Shown here in pieces: positions 56,956 through 64,000 of a stretch of 64,000 nucleotides of DNA (position 1 is its first letter; each line of letters starts with the position of its first letter). Made by a program: the position numbers and the translations under genes. The stretch comes from Streptomyces sp. NBC_00258 (lineage in GTDB: Bacteria > Actinomycetota > Actinomycetes > Streptomycetales > Streptomycetaceae), in assembly GCF_036182465.1 (NCBI RefSeq), contig NZ_CP108081.1:2046001-2110000 (forward strand), written 5' to 3'. The notes beneath the pieces were generated by a model. That model was given only the letters and a program-made list of their open reading frames with translations. It was not told the origin of the DNA and ran no database searches.

Positions 56956-58122
56956 TTGAGACGCACCACAACCATGCGCACAGGCCTGTCCGCACTCCTC
57001 GTCGTCGGCGCCTGGGCAACCTTCGCCGCCGGACCCGCCTCTGCCGCCGGTGCCCCCGAACCCACCCGCACCTCCGGCGCTCCGGCCTCCGCCGGTCTCC
57101 TCGACGCCATGCAGCGTGACTTCGGCCTGACGAAGACCCAGGCCGAAGCGCGGCTCGCGGCCGAGAAGACGGCGACGGCCGTCGAATCGGAGGCCCGGCG
57201 CGCGGCGGGAGCCGCGTACGGCGGTTCCTGGTTCGACACCAAGAGCGGGAAGTTGACCGTCGCGGTCACGGCCCGCGCCTCCGACGCCGCCGTCGATTCC
57301 GTACGGGAGACCGGCGCGACCGTCCGTACCGTCAAGCACAGCGCGAAGCAGCTCGACGCGGCCAAGGCGCGCATCGACAAGCTGGCCGCACCCGAAGGTG
57401 TCAGCAACTGGTACGTCGACGCCAAGGCGAGCTCGGTCGTCGTGGCCGTCGTCGCCGCGCAGCGTGCTGACAACGATGTCCGCACGTTCCTCTCGAAGGC
57501 CCGTGCCGCGGGACCCGTCACCGTCGAAGAGGCCGCAGCGGCACCTGAGACCTTCGCCGCCGGGACGGTCGGCGGCGACCCCTTCTACACCGGCAACGTC
57601 CGCTGTTCCATCGGCTTCTCGGTGCACGGCGGCTTCGTCACCGCGGGTCACTGCGGCGGGGCGGGACAGGGCGTCAGCGGCTGGGACCGGTCCTACATAG
57701 GCAACATCCAGGGCTCCTCGTTCCCGGGCAACGACTACGCCTGGGTCAACGTCGGCAGCGGCTGGTGGACCGTGCCGGTCGTGCTCGGCTGGGGCACCAT
57801 CTCCGACCGGCTCGTCCGCGGCTCCAACGAGGCGCCCGTCGGTTCGTCCATCTGCCGGTCGGGGTCGACCACGCACTGGCACTGCGGCACGGTGCTCGCC
57901 AAGAACGAGACCGTCAACTACAGCCAGGGCGCGGTGCATCAGATGACCAAGACCAGCGTCTGCGCGGAACCGGGCGACTCCGGCGGTTCCTTCATCAGCG
58001 GCGACCAGGCGCAGGGCGTCACCTCCGGCGGCTGGGGCAACTGCTCCGGCGGCGGTGAGACCTGGTACCAGCCCATCAACGAGATCCTCAGCCGGTACGG
58101 CCTCACGCTCCACACGGCCTGA
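56956..58122 (+). CDS. Secreted S1-family serine protease (alpha-lytic type)
   Basis: A 388-residue preproprotease. The signal (MRTGLSALLVVGAWATFAAG) ends near ASAAG, and an alpha-lytic-type pro region spans about 35-190 (DAMQRDFGLTKTQAEARLAA, then AVTARASDAAVDSVRETGAT). The mature protease has its triad as His232 (TAGHCGG), Asp260 (NDYAWV) and Ser342 (GDSGGS), with paired Cys. It is close to the Streptomyces griseus protease group. TTG at 56956 is preferred for its GAAGGG; ATG at 56974 would shorten the signal. A CebR-like operator upstream ties its expression to carbohydrate signals, which is unusual for a protease. Confidence 0.92.
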   Translation: MRRTTTMRTGLSALLVVGAWATFAAGPASAAGAPEPTRTSGAPASAGLLDAMQRDFGLTKTQAEARLAAEKTATAVESEARRAAGAAYGGSWFDTKSGKLTVAVTARASDAAVDSVRETGATVRTVKHSAKQLDAAKARIDKLAAPEGVSNWYVDAKASSVVVAVVAAQRADNDVRTFLSKARAAGPVTVEEAAAAPETFAAGTVGGDPFYTGNVRCSIGFSVHGGFVTAGHCGGAGQGVSGWDRSYIGNIQGSSFPGNDYAWVNVGSGWWTVPVVLGWGTISDRLVRGSNEAPVGSSICRSGSTTHWHCGTVLAKNETVNYSQGAVHQMTKTSVCAEPGDSGGSFISGDQAQGVTSGGWGNCSGGGETWYQPINEILSRYGLTLHTA

Positions 58123-58150
58123 TCCGCAAGGTTCCAGGGCACGGCTCGAC

Positions 58151-58181
58151 GGGCTCCGTCACCGGTCAGGTGGCGGAGCCC
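58151..58181 (+). terminator. Hairpin terminator after S1 protease
   Basis: A 13-bp stem (GGGCTCCGTCACC with one G-T pair) and a 5-nt loop, 28 bp after the stop. The remaining 196 bp before the next gene hold no further feature except the repeat at 58361. Confidence 0.7.
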
Positions 58182-58360
58182 TGCCCGTCCGGCGCGCGCT
58201 GCCGGCCCGGCGCCCACTCGGCCCAAGTGCCCCGGATTCACCGCCCGTTCACCGGCGCTGCCACCTCTGTCGTTCCACCCCGCGTCCGGGCGGCCTACGC
58301 TCGGCGGCATTTCGCGGGCCCGGATTCCCGACGGGCAGCCGGGCCCCGCTGTCCGTCCTG

Positions 58361-58374
58361 ACGGAAGGTTCCGT
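58361..58374. promoter_or_regulatory. Inverted repeat over the ribosome site of GH92 gene
   Basis: ACGGAA-GG-TTCCGT is a perfect repeat that includes the GGAAGG Shine-Dalgarno of the gene starting at 58378. It could be an operator or a small hairpin hiding the ribosome site. Confidence 0.45.
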
Positions 58375-58377
58375 TAC

Positions 58378-60825
58378 ATGGTCCTCGGATCCACAGGTGT
58401 GGCGCGGAGGTTCGGCAGAAGAGCCGCCGCTCTCGCGCTGACCACCGCGCTCGCCGCCGCACTGCCCGGCCCGGTCTCCTCCGCGGCCGGCGCCCCCGAC
58501 ACGCCGGCCCACCCCACCGCGTACGTCGATCCGCTCATCGGCACGACGAACGGGGGCAACACCTATCCGGGTGCCACCCTCCCGTACGGCATGATCGCCT
58601 GGTCTCCGACCAGCACCCGGGGCGACCAGACCAGCACGGGGGCCGCCAACGGCTACGAGTACAACGCGACCCGGCTGCGCGGGCTGAGCCTCACCCACGT
58701 CAACGGCGCGGGCTGCAACCCGGGGGCCGCAGGCGACGTACCGATCATGCCGTTCGTCGGAGACGTCACCTCGTCGCCGTCGGCGGACACCACGGACTCC
58801 GTCTACGCCGCGAACTTCTCGCACGCCGACGAGCGGGCCGTGCCGGGCCGCTACTCCGTGGGGCTCGACTCCGGCGCCCGCGCCGACCTCGCCGTCTCCG
58901 AGCGGGCCGGCGTGGCCGACTTCACGTTCCCCGCCGACAAGCCCGCCAACCTGCTCTTCCGGGTCTCCAACTCGCTCAACGGCAGCGAGGACTCCCATGT
59001 CGAGATCGACCGGGCCGGGCGCAAGGTGAGCGGCTGGGTACTGACCGGCGCGTTCTGCGGGCGGCGCGCCAACGGCGGTGTCAACAACCGCAAGAGCTAC
59101 TACCGGCTCTACTTCAGCGCCTCGTTCGACCGCGCGTTCTCGACCACGGGTACGTGGAAGGACGGCACCCTCTCCCCCGGTGCCACCTCGGGCGGAGGCG
59201 GTGAGGGATACGCCACGGGCGCCGACCGCGCGGGCCGCGGCTCGGGCGGCTGGGTCGGCTTCGACACCAGCTCTGACAACGATGTCCGCATGCGGCTCGG
59301 GATCTCGTACGTGAGCCGGGCGGGCGCCGAGGCCAACCTCCGTGAGGAGATAGCACCGCGGGCGAGCGTCGACCAGGTGGCCACGGCCGGGACACGGGCC
59401 TGGGACCGCGAGCTGCGTTCCGTACGCGTCGGCGGCGGCAGTACGCCCCAGCGCACCGCCTTCTACACCGCGCTCTACCACTCGCTCATGCAGCCCAACC
59501 TGGTCAGCGACACCGACGGCCGCTATCCGGGCATGGACGGCAAGGCGCATCGCGTCGAGCGCGGGCAGGGGGCGCAGTACAGCAACTTCTCGGGCTGGGA
59601 CCAGTACCGGGCGCAGATACAGCTGCTCGCCCTGCTGAAGCCGCGGATCGCCGGGGACTTCGCGCAGTCCCTCTACAACTTCGCGCGGCAGAACGGCGGG
59701 GTGTGGGACCGCTGGGTTCACATCAACGGCCCGACGCATGTGATGACCGGCGACCCGTCGGCGGCCACACTCGCCACCTTCCATGCCATGGGGGTCCGCA
59801 ACTTCGACTACCGCGGCGCCTTCGAGTCCCTGGCCCGCCAGGCCACCGTGCCGCACCCCGACGGGCTCTCCGACGCGGGCTGCCCGGGCCAGTGCACCGG
59901 CCAACGGCCCAATCTGGCCCAGTACTTGAGTTCGCAGTACGCGGCGCAGGACGTCTGCCACTGCTGGGGCGGTGCCGCCGAGACCCTTGAGGACTCCGTC
60001 GCCGACGACGCACTGGGCCGCTGGGCGAAGCTGCTGGGTCTCGACGAGCAGGCCGCCGCCTTCGCGGAGCGGGGCGGCTGGTGGCGCAACGTCTTCAACC
60101 CGGGCGCCACCGACGGCGCGGGCACCACCGGCTACATCCAGACCCGCAACCTCGACGGTTCATGGGTCACGCCGTTCAGCCCGGGCAGCGACCGCGGTTT
60201 CGCGCAGGGCACCAGCGCGACGTACACGTGGATGGTGCCGCAGGACGTCCAGGGGCTCGCCGAGGCGATGGGCGGACGCGAGACGGCCGCGCGGCGGCTC
60301 GACGGCTTCTTCCACAAGGCCGACGGGTCCTGGTCGGTGAAGGGCGGTGACGCCCTGCGGTACGACCCGACCAACGAGCCCGGTATCCACGCTCCTTGGC
60401 TCTACAACGCGCTCGGTCAGCCGTGGAAGACCCAGGCGACGGTCCGGCAGATCCTCGACACCGTGTACGGCACCGGACCGGCCGGGCTCCCCGGCAACGA
60501 CGACCTCGGGACCATGTCCGCCTGGTACGTCTTCTCCGCCCTCGGCCTCTATCCGCAGACCCCGGGCAGCGGCAACCTGCTGCTTGGCGCCCCGCTCTTC
60601 CCGTACGCCCTGGTCGACCGGCCCGGTGGCGGCGACATCGTGATCGACGCGCCCTCGGCCGACGCCGACCATCCGTATGTGAGCGGTGTCCGGCTCAACG
60701 GCCGTTCCCACGAACGCTCCTGGACGGATGCCCGCTTCCTTCGTGGCGGCGGCACCCTCACGTTCGGACTCTCGCGGGAGCCGGACACCGACTGGGCGAC
60801 CGCACCCGGCGGCCTGCCCCGCTGA
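58378..60825 (+). CDS. Secreted GH92 alpha-mannosidase
   Basis: An 815-residue secreted glycoside hydrolase of family 92 (exo-acting, Ca2+-dependent alpha-1,2-mannosidases). The signal (RRAAALALTTALAAALPG) is cut near SSAAG. The N-terminal beta domain starts YVDPLIGTTNGGNTYPGATL. The (alpha/alpha)6 domain has FSGWDQYRAQIQLLALLKPR, CHCWGGAAETLEDSVADDAL with the catalytic acid region, and NDDLGTMSAWYVFSALGLYP with the base. No carbohydrate-binding module follows. It removes mannose from high-mannose glycans or mannoproteins, probably fungal. It follows the S1 protease, so the two may act together on fungal or plant glycoproteins. Confidence 0.9.
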   Translation: MVLGSTGVARRFGRRAAALALTTALAAALPGPVSSAAGAPDTPAHPTAYVDPLIGTTNGGNTYPGATLPYGMIAWSPTSTRGDQTSTGAANGYEYNATRLRGLSLTHVNGAGCNPGAAGDVPIMPFVGDVTSSPSADTTDSVYAANFSHADERAVPGRYSVGLDSGARADLAVSERAGVADFTFPADKPANLLFRVSNSLNGSEDSHVEIDRAGRKVSGWVLTGAFCGRRANGGVNNRKSYYRLYFSASFDRAFSTTGTWKDGTLSPGATSGGGGEGYATGADRAGRGSGGWVGFDTSSDNDVRMRLGISYVSRAGAEANLREEIAPRASVDQVATAGTRAWDRELRSVRVGGGSTPQRTAFYTALYHSLMQPNLVSDTDGRYPGMDGKAHRVERGQGAQYSNFSGWDQYRAQIQLLALLKPRIAGDFAQSLYNFARQNGGVWDRWVHINGPTHVMTGDPSAATLATFHAMGVRNFDYRGAFESLARQATVPHPDGLSDAGCPGQCTGQRPNLAQYLSSQYAAQDVCHCWGGAAETLEDSVADDALGRWAKLLGLDEQAAAFAERGGWWRNVFNPGATDGAGTTGYIQTRNLDGSWVTPFSPGSDRGFAQGTSATYTWMVPQDVQGLAEAMGGRETAARRLDGFFHKADGSWSVKGGDALRYDPTNEPGIHAPWLYNALGQPWKTQATVRQILDTVYGTGPAGLPGNDDLGTMSAWYVFSALGLYPQTPGSGNLLLGAPLFPYALVDRPGGGDIVIDAPSADADHPYVSGVRLNGRSHERSWTDARFLRGGGTLTFGLSREPDTDWATAPGGLPR

Positions 60826-60832
60826 CGCGTCT

Positions 60833-60864
60833 GTTGCCCCGGATCCGGCGGGATCCGGGGCAAC
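60833..60864 (+). terminator. Hairpin terminator, convergent genes
   Basis: A perfect 14-bp stem (GTTGCCCCGGATCC and complement) with a GGCG loop between the GH92 stop and the convergent DUF1206 gene. Confidence 0.75.
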
Positions 60865-60878
60865 GTCCGTGCGACGGG

Positions 60879-61706
60879 TCAGACCTTGCGGTACCTGGCC
60901 ATGGCGAACGAGAACACCCCGAAGAGCATCAGACCGACGGCTATGAACACCAGCAGCCACGGCCCCACCGGGGTCTCGGTGAACGAGCGCAGGGTGTCGT
61001 CCATGCCCTTGGCCTTGTCCGGTTCGTACTCCACGGCAGCCCGGAGCGCGAAGCCACCGGCGACGGCGAACACCAGACCACGGGCCACACCGCCGCCGAC
61101 GCCCGTCACGTCGACCGTCCGGCGCACCCGGTGCGACATCTCACCGAGCCTCATGTGCTTGTGGTACTTCCGGCGCGCGGCCTGCACCACCATCCACACA
61201 CCCGCGCAGAGGATGCCCACGCCCGCCGCGGCCACGAGCCACTGCCCGGCGGGCAGGTCCATGGCCCTGGCCGTCGCGTCCCGGGACTTGCCGTCGCTCG
61301 ATCCGCTCCCTCCGGAACCGGCGGCGAAGGAGAGCACGGTATAGGCGACGAACCCGTAGAACACGGCTCGTGCCGCCGACGCCAGCCTCTTCTTCGCCTT
61401 GCCGCCGTCGGGGCCCGCCGCGCCGAAGACCGCCTCGGACAGCCGCCACAGCGCCATCCCGACCAGTCCGATGCCGAGTGCCCAGAGCACGACCCCACCG
61501 AAGGGCTTCTCGGCCACCTCCTGGAGTGCGCCTCCCTGATCCGCCTGCTTCCCGCTGCCGCCGAAGGCGATCTGCAGCGCCAGCAGGCCCACCAGCAGGT
61601 AGATCACACCGCGCGCGGTGAAACCTGCCCGGGCCGCGCCCTCGATCGCCGGGGCGGCCTTTCGTTTCCCCGTCCGGCCGCCTCGCGTCAACGTGCTTGC
61701 GTTCAT
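60879..61706 (-). CDS. DUF1206 membrane protein
   Basis: A 275-residue integral membrane protein with six helices arranged as three repeats of DUF1206. Repeat markers are visible: FTARGVIYLLVGLLALQIAF, ASAARAVFYGFVAYTVLSFA and VARGLVFAVAGGFALRAAVE, each starting with an (A)R-x-hydrophobic entry. No function is established for the family. Two adjacent ATGs (61709 and 61706) exist; GGGAGG fits the second better. It is divergent from the receiver-flavoprotein gene with 179 bp between, which contains no further gene. Confidence 0.85.
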   Translation of the reverse strand: MNASTLTRGGRTGKRKAAPAIEGAARAGFTARGVIYLLVGLLALQIAFGGSGKQADQGGALQEVAEKPFGGVVLWALGIGLVGMALWRLSEAVFGAAGPDGGKAKKRLASAARAVFYGFVAYTVLSFAAGSGGSGSSDGKSRDATARAMDLPAGQWLVAAAGVGILCAGVWMVVQAARRKYHKHMRLGEMSHRVRRTVDVTGVGGGVARGLVFAVAGGFALRAAVEYEPDKAKGMDDTLRSFTETPVGPWLLVFIAVGLMLFGVFSFAMARYRKV

Positions 61707-61885
61707 CATTGCCTCCCGTCTCCGGGTGCCCCTGCCCGGCCGTACGACACCCGGGCGGGCGCCGACCGTGCGGTACCTCCCGGTTTCGGAGCGAAGCAGG
61801 ACGATCGAACATACGATGGGCATGCACTGGGGCGGCATCGCAGAAGGGCCGCCCCGGGACGCCGACCGCTCGGGGTGGGAGACGA

Positions 61886-63562
61886 ATGGCACAAGGCTCG
61901 GACGCAGCACGGACCGTCATCCTGACCGTGGACGACGACCCTGGAGTCTCCCGTGCCGTGGCCCGTGACCTGCGACGACGCTATGGCGAGGGATACCGGA
62001 TCGTGCGCGCCGAGTCCGGCGAGAGCGCGCTGGAGGCCCTGCGGGAGCTGAAGCTGCGTGGTGATCTCGTCGCGGTGATCCTGGCGGACTACCGGATGCC
62101 CCAGATGAACGGCATCGAGTTCCTCGAGCAGGCCCTGGACGTGTACCCGGGCGCGCGGCGCGTGCTGCTGACCGCCTACGCGGACACGAACGCGGCCATC
62201 GACGCGATCAACGTCGTCGACCTCGACCACTACCTGCTCAAGCCCTGGGACCCGCCCGAGGAGAAGCTCTATCCCGTCCTGGACGACCTCCTGGACGCCT
62301 GGCGGACCTCCGACCACCGGGCGGTTCCGATCACGAAGGTCGTCGGGCACCGCTGGTCGGCGCGCTCCTCGGACGTACGGGAGTTCCTCGCCCGCAACCA
62401 GGTGCCGTACCGCTGGTACTCCTCTGACGAGCCGGAGGGCAAGCGGCTGCTGGCCTGCGCGGATCAGGACGGGGAGCGGCTGCCGCTCGTGATCACCGCG
62501 GACGGGGCCGTGCTGGTCGAGCCCGACGACCCCGAGCTGGCCGCCCAGGTGGGGCTTGCCACGACTCCGGCCGAGGACTTCTACGACCTCGTCGTCATCG
62601 GTGGCGGACCCGCCGGGCTGGGCTCAGCGGTGTACGGGGCCTCGGAAGGGCTGCGGACCGTGCTCGTGGAGCGTTCCGCGACCGGCGGACAGGCCGGCCA
62701 GAGCTCACGGATCGAGAACTACCTGGGCTTCCCGGACGGTGTGTCCGGGGCGCAGCTCACCGACCGGGCGCGACGTCAGGCGTCGAAGTTCGGCGCCGAG
62801 ATCCTCACCGCGCGCGAGGTGACCGGTCTGGAGGTCAACGGCTCCTCGCGGACCGTTCGGTTCTCGGACGGTTCCGCGATCGCCGCGCACTGCGTGATCC
62901 TGGCCACCGGCGTGTCGTACCGGCAGCTACAGGCGCCGGGCACGGAGGACCTGACCGGGTGCGGGGTGTACTACGGATCGGCGCTGACCGAGGCGGCGTC
63001 GTGCCAGGGACACGACGTGTACATCGTGGGCGGTGCGAACTCCGCCGGGCAGGCGGCGATGTACCTGTCCAGGGGTGCGAAGTCGGTCACCCTGCTGGTC
63101 CGCGGTTCCTCCCTGTCCGCGTCGATGTCGCACTACCTGATCGGGCAGATCACGGAGGCGTCCAACATCTCCGTGCGTACGGGGACGGTCGTCGAGGCGG
63201 TGCACGGCTCCGACCACCTGGAGCAGCTGACGCTGCGCGACATCGAGAGCGGGCACACCGAACTCGTCGACGCGCAGTGGATGTTCGTGTTCATCGGCGC
63301 GGCCCCGCTGACCGACTGGCTGGACGGCACCGTGCTCAGGGACGAACGCGGGTTCATCGTCACCGGACCCGACCTGGCCGTCGGCGGACAGCCGCCGCCC
63401 GACTGGGAGTTGGACCGGGCGCCGTACCACCTGGAGACCAATGTGCCCGGAGTGTTCGTGGCGGGTGACGCCCGCGCCGAGTCCGCCAAGCGTGTCGCCT
63501 CCGCCGTCGGAGAGGGAGCCATGGCCGTGATGCTCGTCCACCGGTATCTGGAGCAGTCGTGA
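61886..63562 (+). CDS. Response regulator fused to thioredoxin-reductase-like flavoprotein
   Basis: A 558-residue fusion. Residues 10-140 form a receiver (D16-D17-D18, phosphoacceptor D68 in VILADYRMPQMNG, K in YLLKPWDPPEEK). A linker (about 145-230) resembles a thioredoxin-like unit (SDVREFLARNQVPYRWYS). The rest is a flavoprotein of the thioredoxin reductase fold: IGGGPAGLGSAVYGASEGLR, GGQAGQSSRIENYLGF and the NAD(P) motif VYIVGGANSAGQAAMYLSRG. The redox CxxC is absent: YYGSALTEAASC stands there. So it may sense flavin redox state or NADPH rather than reduce thioredoxin. Its stop overlaps the next gene as GTGA. GGGAG precedes the ATG. Confidence 0.9.
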   Translation: MAQGSDAARTVILTVDDDPGVSRAVARDLRRRYGEGYRIVRAESGESALEALRELKLRGDLVAVILADYRMPQMNGIEFLEQALDVYPGARRVLLTAYADTNAAIDAINVVDLDHYLLKPWDPPEEKLYPVLDDLLDAWRTSDHRAVPITKVVGHRWSARSSDVREFLARNQVPYRWYSSDEPEGKRLLACADQDGERLPLVITADGAVLVEPDDPELAAQVGLATTPAEDFYDLVVIGGGPAGLGSAVYGASEGLRTVLVERSATGGQAGQSSRIENYLGFPDGVSGAQLTDRARRQASKFGAEILTAREVTGLEVNGSSRTVRFSDGSAIAAHCVILATGVSYRQLQAPGTEDLTGCGVYYGSALTEAASCQGHDVYIVGGANSAGQAAMYLSRGAKSVTLLVRGSSLSASMSHYLIGQITEASNISVRTGTVVEAVHGSDHLEQLTLRDIESGHTELVDAQWMFVFIGAAPLTDWLDGTVLRDERGFIVTGPDLAVGGQPPPDWELDRAPYHLETNVPGVFVAGDARAESAKRVASAVGEGAMAVMLVHRYLEQS

Positions 63563-64000
63563 GCGGGCAGCCGATGCCGTGCGACGCGGCGGAACTCAGC
63601 ACACTGTTCCTGTTCGAGAAGCTGGAGCCGGAACAGCTCGGGCGGCTGTGCAGCGAAGGCCGCGTGGAGAAGTTCGAGCCCGGTTATGTGTACGAGGAGG
63701 GTGAGCCGGCCACCTGCTTCTTCGTCCTCCTCGAAGGCACACTCGTGATGTCGCGGCGGGTCGGCGGCGACGACGTCGAGATCAGCCGCACGTCCCAGCG
63801 CGGGGTGTACGCGGGAGCCATGCAGGCCTATCTGGCCGTCCCGGACGACGCGCGCTACAAGGGCTCCCTGCGGGTGACCGAGCCGTCGCGGTTCTTCATC
63901 CTGCCCGCCGAGACGTTCGCCGCCGTCCTGCGCGAGTGGTTCCCGATGGCCGTACATCTGCTGGAAGGGCTGTTCTTCGGCAGCCAGAACACCCAGCGGA
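63559..64000 (+). CDS. Cyclic-nucleotide-binding-domain protein, N-terminal part
   Basis: The first 147 residues of a gene that runs past the window. A cNMP-binding (CRP-like) domain is clear: LFLFEKLEPEQLGRLCSEGR, VEKFEPGYVYEEGEPATCFF, VLLEGTLVMSRRVGG and PSRFFILPAETFAAVL. In Streptomyces such proteins next to a receiver-flavoprotein commonly continue with a histidine-kinase ATPase, but that part is not in the window and is only expected. The GTG start overlaps the stop of the flavoprotein gene. A joint signalling role with that protein is likely. Confidence 0.85.
   Translation, partial: MSGQPMPCDAAELSTLFLFEKLEPEQLGRLCSEGRVEKFEPGYVYEEGEPATCFFVLLEGTLVMSRRVGGDDVEISRTSQRGVYAGAMQAYLAVPDDARYKGSLRVTEPSRFFILPAETFAAVLREWFPMAVHLLEGLFFGSQNTQR

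Overview
The window is a stretch of high-GC actinobacterial chromosome, almost certainly Streptomyces. The evidence is codon use dominated by G or C at third positions, many GTG and TTG starts, several leaderless transcripts (TANNNT box 6 to 8 nt before the start codon), long G+C-rich hairpin terminators without U tracts, and typical gene families: TerD, a large LuxR-type ATPase regulator (LAL), PucR, PadR, LacI, an alpha-lytic-type protease, GH92, a class I terpene synthase, and DUF1206 and DUF574-like proteins. No tRNA, rRNA, CRISPR array or transposase was recognised. It reads as chromosomal accessory and arm-type DNA rather than a phage or plasmid.

Layout. 1-4.4 kb: end of an MFS transporter, a HAD hydrolase, an FAD amine-oxidase-like enzyme and a PucR regulator, a likely amine or nitrogen catabolic cluster. 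4.4-8.3 kb: a small metal-binding HMA protein, a shortened NTF2-like protein, then a three-gene cassette in which a four-helix membrane protein and a small soluble protein share a Gly/Ser-rich motif resembling amyloid-signalling motifs. 8.3-14.3 kb: a Tat-exported cytokinin-dehydrogenase-like flavoprotein, a LacI regulator divergent from a Gfo/Idh/MocA dehydrogenase with two palindromic operators between them, and a carotenoid cleavage oxygenase divergent from its probable PadR regulator. 14.3-23.2 kb: cupin, SUMF1-domain protein, lipoprotein, STAND-like ATPase with TPRs, soluble transhydrogenase SthA, YciO/Sua5-like protein, TSUP exporter with a coupled leaderless micro-ORF, and a NUDIX hydrolase.

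23.2-33.8 kb: secreted and lipid-anchored proteins, an M19-like amidohydrolase with a discoidin domain in operon with a TetR regulator, then a compact terpene cluster (P450, overlapping terpene synthase, LAL regulator). The synthase has Ala where the metal-binding Asn of the NSE triad should be. 33.8-47.3 kb: BlaR1-like M56 protease with BlaI repressor and a TACA-N4-TGTA operator in front of terD, a TatA protein, an esterase, an ABC exporter with a NarL-type two-component system, an HTH-less LysR-like protein divergent from a DUF5997-like gene, an AAA ATPase, an LLM oxidoreductase, GNAT, methyltransferase and VOC proteins.

47.3-64 kb: small conserved proteins, two further two-component systems (one OmpR regulator with a hybrid kinase, one OmpR regulator with a kinase that has a large external sensor), an L,D-transpeptidase lipoprotein, a decayed GH10 xylanase/CBM2 remnant, an S1 protease behind a CebR-like operator, a GH92 mannosidase, a DUF1206 membrane protein, and a response regulator fused to a thioredoxin-reductase-like flavoprotein followed by a cyclic-nucleotide-binding protein that runs off the end. 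The best candidates for undescribed biology are the shared-motif cassette (5.2-7.5 kb), the unusual terpene synthase (29.4 kb) and the receiver-flavoprotein system (61.9-64 kb). All functions are from reading the sequence; no database search was run.
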